A stretch of DNA of 5,062 nucleotides from Candidatus Saccharibacteria bacterium UBA3225. GTDB lineage: Bacteria; Patescibacteriota; Saccharimonadia; Saccharimonadales; Saccharimonadaceae. Position numbers and translations under genes: made by a program. The notes under the pieces were generated by a model. That model worked only from the letters and a program-made list of their open reading frames with translations. It searched no databases and was not told the DNA's origin. Shown in pieces: positions 1 to 4,398 of this stretch; within the stretch, counting starts at the first letter, position 1; each line of letters starts with the position of its first letter. Location of the stretch: positions 1 to 5,062 of the forward strand of contig DEVX01000008.1 in NCBI GenBank assembly GCA_002363515.1, written 5' to 3'.

Positions 1-345
1 CCGCAGGTGAAAAACACTGACCATGGTGACGTTTGGGTGCGCATTCTAGTAAAAAACAGCGCCAAAAAAGCCGATAATACTACGGTTAGTCTGCCAAATA
101 ATGCAATCAGCGCAGATTATAATACGCATAACTGGTTGGACGGTAGTGATGGATACTATTACTACTACCGTGCGCTAAAAGCCGGCGAGACTACGGAGCC
201 ATTATTTACGAAAGTGACTTTGTCGAAAGACTTATCGGCGGATTATGCGGGCACTTCGTTTAGTATAGAATTAACCGCGCAAGGTGTACAGGTAGCTAAC
301 AATGGCAATAATGTCTACGAGGCGGAAGGTTGGCCTGAGGAGTAA
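1..345 (+). CDS. TasA/camelysin-like SipW-associated secreted protein, C-terminal part (5' truncated)
   Basis: The reading frame is open from the first base, so the true start lies upstream; a GTG at base 7 is internal. The 114 visible residues begin inside a beta-rich domain. The pattern is the one I associate with TasA/CalY (camelysin)-type proteins exported through SipW-like signal peptidases: an opening strand PQVKNTDHGDVWVRILVKN (asparagine, then paired Val/Arg), a middle 'NWLDGSDGYYYYYRALKAGE' followed by 'TTEPLFTKVTLS', and a last strand 'SFSIELTAQGVQVANN' ending near a Trp. In known family members these proteins form extracellular fibres or other surface structures. No cysteines or membrane helix are visible, so the C-terminus is free. 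The stop at 343-345 is one base before the next start, and the final codons supply the next gene's Shine-Dalgarno, so the two genes are co-translated. Family assignment is by remembered motif pattern; exact function is unknown. Confidence 0.75.
   Translation, partial: PQVKNTDHGDVWVRILVKNSAKKADNTTVSLPNNAISADYNTHNWLDGSDGYYYYYRALKAGETTEPLFTKVTLSKDLSADYAGTSFSIELTAQGVQVANNGNNVYEAEGWPEE
337..342 (+). promoter_or_regulatory. Ribosome binding site GAGGAG inside the end of the upstream gene
   Basis: GAGGAG lies 4 bases before the ATG at 347 and is made from the last two sense codons (GAG GAG) of the TasA-like gene. It decides the start of the next gene: the frame is open upstream to 302, but no comparable site precedes an earlier start, and a signal peptide begins exactly at 347. 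Confidence 0.75.
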
Positions 346-346
346 A

Positions 347-1150
347 ATGAGAAAGATTTTCGCAAGCATTTTACTATTCAGTTTAGCTTTCGTGACGCTG
401 ACTACGCCAAATGTTAGTGCTTTGAATTCTGCTGTCTATTTTGAGGGCGGTGCAGATAATTTTGTCTTCTATCCAGGCACTACATGGAGCGAAGTGGATT
501 TATTTGATGGCTTCAAGAATGTCATGCCAGGCGACAAACTTACTGAGACTATAAAAGTTCGCAATACTGCGCCAGAGTATGACTATGTAAAAATATACCT
601 TCGCGCTGAAGCGCACGACGAATCTAACAATCCTCTCTCCGATAGCGTGGCGCACGAAGAAACAGTAGTTACGATGTCTGATTTTCTATCGCAACTATCC
701 ATGCGCGTCTACAATGGTGGTGATCTTATTTATAACGCTTCGCCGAATCAGCTTGACGGTCTTAAAAATAATGTCTTACTGGGCGAATTCGTAAACGGCG
801 CTACTACTACACTGAAGGTTGAGTTAAATATTCCGAAGACGCTTGGAAATGAATATATGCATCGCGCCGGAGAAGTTGACTGGATTTTTGCCGCTGAGGG
901 CTACAAAGACGATAAGCCGTGCAATTGCCCAACTTGCTGCGGTTGTAGTCAATGTGAAAATGGTAATGAGAACAACAATCAGGGCAGTAGCGACACGGGT
1001 GGCACGGGTCGTAAACCGAAGCCACTGCCAGGCAATGCGATAACGTTGGACAATATTCTACTTTTCGTGACGGTCGCCATCACTTCAACTGTCGGATTAT
1101 TTATAGCTATAGTACTCATCCGCAGGCTTACTAAGAAGAATCAGGAATAA
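347..1150 (+). CDS. Secreted, membrane-anchored surface protein with Cys-rich linker, partner of the TasA-like protein
   Basis: The protein has 267 residues. Residues 1-25 are a signal peptide (MRK, hydrophobic core ILLFSLAFV, cleavage after VSA). Residues 26-185 form a beta-rich ectodomain opening 'YFEGGADNFVFYPG', then 'FKNVMPGDKLTETIKVRN' and 'YDYVKIYLRAEAHDE', and later 'LDGLKNNVLLGEF' and 'NEYMHRAGEVDWIF'. I associate this pattern with surface proteins found beside SipW/TasA-like genes in Gram-positive gut bacteria, usually with LPXTG anchors. Residues 192-203 hold six cysteines (C192, C194, C197, C198, C200, C203). A low-complexity Asn/Gly/Ser stretch follows (204-221), then KPKPLPGNA, one transmembrane helix (about 237-258) and a basic tail RRLTKKNQE. 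This is the architecture of a sortase signal, but no LPXTG is present, so plain membrane anchoring is more likely. The start at 347 gives a complete signal peptide and a good Shine-Dalgarno. Binding partner and role are unknown. Confidence 0.8.
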   Translation: MRKIFASILLFSLAFVTLTTPNVSALNSAVYFEGGADNFVFYPGTTWSEVDLFDGFKNVMPGDKLTETIKVRNTAPEYDYVKIYLRAEAHDESNNPLSDSVAHEETVVTMSDFLSQLSMRVYNGGDLIYNASPNQLDGLKNNVLLGEFVNGATTTLKVELNIPKTLGNEYMHRAGEVDWIFAAEGYKDDKPCNCPTCCGCSQCENGNENNNQGSSDTGGTGRKPKPLPGNAITLDNILLFVTVAITSTVGLFIAIVLIRRLTKKNQE

Positions 1151-1152
1151 TA

Positions 1153-1184
1153 GTTGCAATAAAAAACTTCAGAATTTTTTCAAC
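1153..1184 (+). terminator. Weak A/T-rich inverted repeat, possible terminator of the surface-protein operon
   Basis: GTTG (1153-1156) pairs with CAAC (1181-1184), and AAAAAA (1161-1166) with TTTTTT (1175-1180), around a loop CTTCAGAA; CAAT is bulged on the 5' side. It sits just after the stop at 1150, where a terminator is expected. The stem is almost all A-U, and the T tract lies inside the stem rather than after it, so it is not a textbook intrinsic terminator. Confidence 0.25.
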
Positions 1185-1207
1185 CACTAAACCTCAGTAG
1201 CAAGATG

Positions 1208-1238
1208 TATAGTAAAATGCTATACTATTAAAAGTATA
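1208..1238 (+). repeat. Overlapping short inverted repeats across the -10 region
   Basis: ATAGTA (1209-1214) is the reverse complement of TACTAT (1223-1228), and TATACT (1221-1226) is the reverse complement of AGTATA (1233-1238). The two repeats share the -10 hexamer and the second ends at the Shine-Dalgarno. This could be an operator for a dimeric regulator, but in A/T-rich promoter DNA short palindromes of this kind also arise by chance. Confidence 0.3.
1218..1226 (+). promoter_or_regulatory. Extended -10 promoter (TGCTATACT) for the desulfurase-Trx-uppP operon
   Basis: TG-N-TATACT matches the extended -10 form TGNTATAAT with one mismatch in the hexamer (1221-1226). A -35 box at the usual 17-base spacing (1198-1203, TAGCAA) is poor, which fits an extended -10 promoter. 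Predicted transcription would start around 1233, leaving a leader of only about 16 bases that is mostly Shine-Dalgarno. The same AATGCTATA core occurs upstream of metK. The hexamer also lies in two overlapping short inverted repeats. Confidence 0.55.
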
Positions 1239-1244
1239 AGGAGG
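1238..1244 (+). promoter_or_regulatory. Strong ribosome binding site AAGGAGG fixing a GTG start
   Basis: AAGGAGG lies 4 bases before the GTG at 1249. No ATG in frame lies nearby that would give a complete N-terminus, so this site is the main reason for choosing the GTG start. Confidence 0.8.
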
Positions 1245-1248
1245 CAGA

Positions 1249-2412
1249 GTGAAGGATTTTGATTATTTAACCGAAGGTGATGTATATTTGGACTCCGCAT
1301 GCCAATCATTGCGTCCGCGTTGCGTCATCGATGCAATCAATCGTTACTACACACAGCATAATTCTTGCGGCGAACGCGTTAAGTATGCCTGGGGTCGCGA
1401 GACGGACGAGTTAGTTGAGGAAACTCGCGCTTTGATGCTTAAGTATCTCAAGCTAAAGTCGAAAGATTACTCCGTATCGTTCACGCTTAATACTACTTAT
1501 GGCATCAATCTCCTGCTTGACCAGTTCAAAGATGGTCTTTTCGAGAAGGTTATGACTTCCGATATTGAGCACAACTCGCCTTTCCTATCCACGATGACCT
1601 TCGCAAAGCGTCGTAATATCCCGCGCGAAGTTATGGTGCGCGAGGATGACGGTTCGATAGATGTTGAATGTTATGACTTTACGAAAGCTTTAGTTGTCGT
1701 GAACTGCGCGTCTAATATTGATGGACGCAAACTAAGCAATGTAAACGAGCTTATCAAGAAGGTGCACAAGCAAAAAGGCGTTATTATTATTGATGCCGCT
1801 CAGGCGTTGGCGCACAATCCAGAGATTCTATATAAAACCGAAGCCGATGCTATTTGCAGCTCTGCGCATAAAATGTATGGCCCGTCGCTTGGCGTTATGA
1901 TTGTTCGCCGCGATTTGTTTAAGAAAATCGAAACGTCATTTATTGGTGGCGGCATGGTAGACGATGTTAAAAAGGAAAGTTATAAGTTGTCGGCCGAATC
2001 TGCCAATCATGCCTATACAAAGTTTGAATCCGGCCTACAGGCGTGGGGCGAAATTGTTGCCTTCGGCCAAGCAATCAAATGGCTCAATAAACTCTCAAGG
2101 GCCGATAAAGAAAACTTTCATAAGCAATACGAACGATTATTTGATTATCTAAGCGCTCAAGAACGCGTCTATCTAATCAATACTGAGCCAAACCCGACTA
2201 TGTCTTTTTATATTGATGGGCTCGATTCGCATTTGGTTGGCGGTGCGTTATCCAATGAAGGCATCATGGCTCGTACTGGCTATTTCTGTGTTCACTATTA
2301 CCTCGATCACGTCAAACATTATCCGCCACTAATCCGCTTTTCGGTGGGTTATCATATTCGCCCTAGCGATATCGACAAGACGATTGAAGTATTCGAAAGG
2401 ATGCTTAGTTAA
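1249..2412 (+). CDS. Class V PLP-dependent aminotransferase, probable SufS/CsdA-type cysteine desulfurase
   Basis: The 387-residue protein is close to the usual 400-410 of group II cysteine desulfurases. Such enzymes take sulfur from L-cysteine as an enzyme persulfide and pass it on for Fe-S clusters or tRNA thiolation, in the cytosol. Visible family marks in order are: YLDSACQSLRP (13-23), the opening 'YLD-A' motif; NTTYGINLLL (81-90), the phosphate-binding turn; the EHN triplet at 107-109, matching the EH(h)aN histidine region; IDAAQA (181-186), with the PLP Asp182 and Gln185; SSAHKMYGP (204-212), with Lys208 the Schiff-base lysine; FIGGGMV (231-237); FESG (259-262); RTGYFC (342-347), with Cys347 in the place of the catalytic cysteine; and IRFSVGYHIRPSDID (362-376), replacing the usual RaS..YNT.eDID. 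All key residues are present, so it should be active. No SufU/SufE, IscU or MnmA gene lies in the window, so the sulfur acceptor is unknown, and a related class V activity cannot be excluded. It starts the operon; its stop overlaps the next start. Confidence 0.85.
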   Translation: MKDFDYLTEGDVYLDSACQSLRPRCVIDAINRYYTQHNSCGERVKYAWGRETDELVEETRALMLKYLKLKSKDYSVSFTLNTTYGINLLLDQFKDGLFEKVMTSDIEHNSPFLSTMTFAKRRNIPREVMVREDDGSIDVECYDFTKALVVVNCASNIDGRKLSNVNELIKKVHKQKGVIIIDAAQALAHNPEILYKTEADAICSSAHKMYGPSLGVMIVRRDLFKKIETSFIGGGMVDDVKKESYKLSAESANHAYTKFESGLQAWGEIVAFGQAIKWLNKLSRADKENFHKQYERLFDYLSAQERVYLINTEPNPTMSFYIDGLDSHLVGGALSNEGIMARTGYFCVHYYLDHVKHYPPLIRFSVGYHIRPSDIDKTIEVFERMLS

Positions 2413-3473
2413 TGGTTTGTATTGCGGCGTTTATTATTCTGGCTATCGTCGGCATTTTTGTAGCCTTTATTTCGATATTTAAGCCAAAAGTTGGCAAGCA
2501 ATACTTAAAAACTCTTAAAAAGTCCTGGGGTTGCGTTGGTAAACGTGTCACGTTACAAAAATGTGAGACTGGCTTTGGCGATGACGTTAAAAATACAATC
2601 CTTAGCAAACTAATTATTCGGCACCCTAAATGGGTCAAGCCTGTTTCTGCGGCAATAGAAGTGGCATCAATTCTTGTAGTCGTAATTACGGTTTGGTCGT
2701 TGGTAGAGGGAGTTAAGGCTGGCCTCGCATTGTATTCTCTAGGCACTTGCAACGTAAAACATGCGGAATCGTGTTCGCTTGGCTCTGAAGTGTGCAGTAT
2801 TGATAACAATGCGGAGGCGACTAATCCAATCGAATACATCGGCCTCTGGTTGAGTGATTGGGGTGAAATCTTTGGTGCCATTCCCGATAAATTCCGCGAT
2901 TGGAACACGGAGAATTTTGATGTGGTCGGCATAGAAATAAAGAATGACGGTAAGCCTACTGCGATCGATTTCTTCGATCCGGGCTGTATTGTGTGTAAAA
3001 ATTCGTTCCAGGCACAGCTAAACAGTGGCTTCTTTGAAAACTATAGTGTTAAACTGGTTGCTTTTCCAATTCAGGATAATGATGGCAATTTCAAATTCAC
3101 GAATTCCGATTTAATTGTTCGCTATATCTATGCCGTCAACGAACGCGAGCAAAAAACTACGACTGATTCTATTGCATTCAAAATCATCAAACGCATTTAT
3201 ACGGAAAAGGATTCCGAAAAACGCGCTTGGCTCGACGTATTTAATGACTTTTATGACAATGAAGAAGCGCGCAACGAGCTAAAGAAATGGCTAAAGGAAT
3301 TCGGCCTCGACGAGAAAGCGATTAGTGAAATATCCGAGCGCGTCACAGCTGATTCAATTAGTGAAATTATCGAAAAGAATAACGATATCGTGACGAATAA
3401 TATTCATGCAAAAGGTATTCCAACAATGATTTATGACGGTAAAAAACACACAGGGAGGTATGAAGCAAAATGA
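2412..3473 (+). CDS. Membrane-anchored thioredoxin-fold (DsbA/TrxA-like) protein with CIVC motif
   Basis: The protein has 353 residues. A hydrophobic helix at 3-22 and a second at about 80-100 flank a Lys/Arg-rich loop (23-78), which by the positive-inside rule should be cytoplasmic; the C-terminal 250 residues would then lie outside the membrane. There, 'PTAIDFFDPGCIVCKNSF' (182-199) has the thioredoxin strand followed by a CxxC pair (C192, C195). 'YSVKLVAFPI' looks like the next strand, a helical insert with many charged residues follows (about 235-325), and 'KGIPTMIYDG' (334-343) supplies the cis-proline (P337) next to the active site. This order (CxxC, helical insert, cis-Pro) is that of DsbA-type oxidoreductases. 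Extra cysteines are C41 and C51 in the inner loop and C113, C121 and C128 outside. The N-terminal half matches no family I recognise. AAAGGA (2396-2401) is the likely Shine-Dalgarno; the start overlaps the desulfurase stop as TAATG. Role inferred: disulfide formation or reduction in exported proteins; direction and partner unknown. Confidence 0.7.
   Translation: MVCIAAFIILAIVGIFVAFISIFKPKVGKQYLKTLKKSWGCVGKRVTLQKCETGFGDDVKNTILSKLIIRHPKWVKPVSAAIEVASILVVVITVWSLVEGVKAGLALYSLGTCNVKHAESCSLGSEVCSIDNNAEATNPIEYIGLWLSDWGEIFGAIPDKFRDWNTENFDVVGIEIKNDGKPTAIDFFDPGCIVCKNSFQAQLNSGFFENYSVKLVAFPIQDNDGNFKFTNSDLIVRYIYAVNEREQKTTTDSIAFKIIKRIYTEKDSEKRAWLDVFNDFYDNEEARNELKKWLKEFGLDEKAISEISERVTADSISEIIEKNNDIVTNNIHAKGIPTMIYDGKKHTGRYEAK
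3453..3458 (+). promoter_or_regulatory. Ribosome binding site GGGAGG for uppP, inside the upstream gene
   Basis: GGGAGG lies 11 bases before the ATG at 3470 and 14 before the adjacent in-frame ATG at 3473. The spacing favours 3470. An ATG at 3460, right after the site, is in another frame with no UppP homology. Confidence 0.6.
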
Positions 3474-4276
3474 TGGAAACATGGCAGGCGTTTTGGCTAG
3501 GCCTAACGCAGGGTTTAGCAGAATTTATTCCAGTATCTAGCTCTGGGCATCTCGAAATAATGCGCGAGATTCTTAGTGGCAACTCAGAAAGTTTTCATTT
3601 GTTCCTAGAATTTATTAATGTTGGCACTTTGCTAGTGTTGTTGATTTATTATCGCAAACGTATCGTGGAGATTCTTAAAGAGATTTTTGTTGAACACAAT
3701 TTTAAGTTTGCGTTAAACATAATTTTGACCTGCATTCCAGTAGTTGTCGCCGCATTGTTACTCAATGATTTGATTGATAGTAGTCCATTCTTCTCGAATT
3801 TGTCCGTAATTGCCGTAATGATGGCGGTAGTGGGTATTTTGATGATTAACGTAAAACGCCTACCAAAGTGTAAAAAGATTAAAAGCGAAAAAGAACTCAC
3901 GCCAAAGAAGGCTATTGGAATCGGTATCGCTCAATGTTTTGCGTTGATTCCAGGCACTTCGCGTTCTGGTACGACTATTCTGGCTGGCCGTGTAGCTGGA
4001 ATGGATAATAAATCCGCTGCCGACTATTCGTTCTTGGTTAGCATCGTAGTGATGACTGGCGTAGTAGTAAAGAGTTTGCTTAGCAGTTCTTCTCGCGCGT
4101 ATATTGCCGAAAACTGGAGCATGTTATTATTTGCAAACATTATCGCATTTATATCGGGCCTCATTGCGATTAAAATCGTCATGAAGTTTCTCAAAAAAGA
4201 CGGCTCGCTTGAAGCCTTTGGTTGGTATCGCGTGATAATTGCGACGCTTGTAATTATCTTTGAGCTACTAAAATAA
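3470..4276 (+). CDS. uppP: Undecaprenyl-diphosphate phosphatase (UppP/BacA)
   Basis: This integral membrane enzyme (268 residues, normal for the family) removes a phosphate from undecaprenyl diphosphate, on the outer face of the membrane, to regenerate the lipid carrier for peptidoglycan and other wall polymers; its overexpression gives bacitracin resistance. Both family signatures are visible. The first is (E/Q)xxxE as QGLAE (14-18) within 'GLTQGLAEFIPVSSSGHL', with Gln in the first place, which is a normal variant. The second is PGxSRSxxT as PGTSRSGTT (161-169), with Arg165. 'HLFLEFINVGTLLVLLIYY' (43-61) is the conserved second helix. Further hydrophobic segments lie at about 80-98, 109-127, 148-160, 185-203, 217-238 and 252-267, giving the usual polytopic protein. 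The start codon overlaps the preceding TGA (ATGA), so translation is coupled to the thioredoxin-like gene. Its 3' end contains the -35 box of the metK promoter. No clear terminator follows it. Confidence 0.95.
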   Translation: MMETWQAFWLGLTQGLAEFIPVSSSGHLEIMREILSGNSESFHLFLEFINVGTLLVLLIYYRKRIVEILKEIFVEHNFKFALNIILTCIPVVVAALLLNDLIDSSPFFSNLSVIAVMMAVVGILMINVKRLPKCKKIKSEKELTPKKAIGIGIAQCFALIPGTSRSGTTILAGRVAGMDNKSAADYSFLVSIVVMTGVVVKSLLSSSSRAYIAENWSMLLFANIIAFISGLIAIKIVMKFLKKDGSLEAFGWYRVIIATLVIIFELLK

Positions 4277-4288
4277 GAATGCTATAAT
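4260..4288 (+). promoter_or_regulatory. metK promoter overlapping the end of uppP
   Basis: TTGAGC (4260-4265, four of six matches to TTGACA) and TATAAT (4283-4288, perfect) are 17 bases apart, and TG at 4280-4281 gives an extended -10. The -35 box lies in the last codons of uppP. Transcription should start near 4295, about 15 bases before the riboswitch helix P1. So metK has its own promoter, although read-through from uppP is possible. Confidence 0.75.
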
Positions 4289-4309
4289 GGCATTACATTA
4301 ACAATTTAA

Positions 4310-4398
4310 ATATCAAGAGACAGGGAGGGATCGGCCCGATGATCTGTCAGCAACCTACATTATGCAAGGTGCTAATTCCGTCCAGAAAGGGAAGATAT
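4310..4398 (+). ncRNA. SAM-I-clan (S-box) riboswitch controlling metK, fused to the start codon
   Basis: The 89-base element carries the S-box signature blocks in order: ATCAAGAGA (4312-4320), GGGAGGGA (4323-4330), GGCCCGATGA (4333-4342), CAGCAACC (4348-4355) and GGTGCTAATTCC (4368-4379). P1 is ATATC (4310-4314) with GATAT (4394-4398). P3 is ACCT (4353-4356) with AGGT (4367-4370). A short P4 can form as TTCC (4376-4379) with GGAA (4390-4393), or TCC with GGG inside it. In the P2 region GACAG (4319-4323) is complementary to CTGTC (4344-4348), a layout I cannot match cleanly to the standard SAM-I kink-turn; SAM-I/IV or SAM-IV subclass is possible. SAM synthetase is a classic target of this clan. 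P1 ends inside the metK ATG (4397-4399) and the Shine-Dalgarno GGGA (4389-4392) is in P4, so the predicted mechanism is SAM-dependent block of translation. Family sure; subclass and mechanism inferred. Confidence 0.9.
4386..4392 (+). promoter_or_regulatory. metK ribosome binding site (AAAGGGA) embedded in the riboswitch P4 region
   Basis: GGGA ends 4 bases before the ATG at 4397. The same bases can pair with TTCC or TCC at 4376-4383 in the ligand-bound fold, so the site would be hidden when SAM binds. Confidence 0.6.

Noticed and set aside
165..185. Five-tyrosine run in the TasA-like protein as a slippery or repeat element
   Set aside because: The codons are mixed TAT/TAC and the residues fit the GYYYY motif I associate with the family, so it is protein-level conservation.
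302..346. Earlier in-frame start for the surface protein at 302
   Set aside because: It would add 15 residues before a perfect signal peptide and overlap the upstream gene; the GAGGAG site points to 347.
807..1025. Open frame on the minus strand inside the surface-protein gene, and a plus-strand frame at 843-1043
   Set aside because: Both lie in other frames of a gene with a clear signal peptide, domain and anchor; neither has a Shine-Dalgarno or recognisable domain.
1227..1240. Second inverted repeat as a terminator or riboswitch in front of the desulfurase gene
   Set aside because: Arms are only six A/T-rich base pairs, no T tract follows, and the predicted leader is too short to hold a regulatory RNA.
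2405..2932. 175-codon open frame on the minus strand opposite the thioredoxin-like gene
   Set aside because: The plus-strand frame has membrane helices, a CxxC motif and coupled start and stop overlaps. The minus-strand protein resembles nothing I know and would lie alone against a co-directional operon.
4277..4309. Intrinsic terminator after uppP
   Set aside because: No G/C-rich hairpin with a T run is present; the gap is taken up by the metK promoter and riboswitch.
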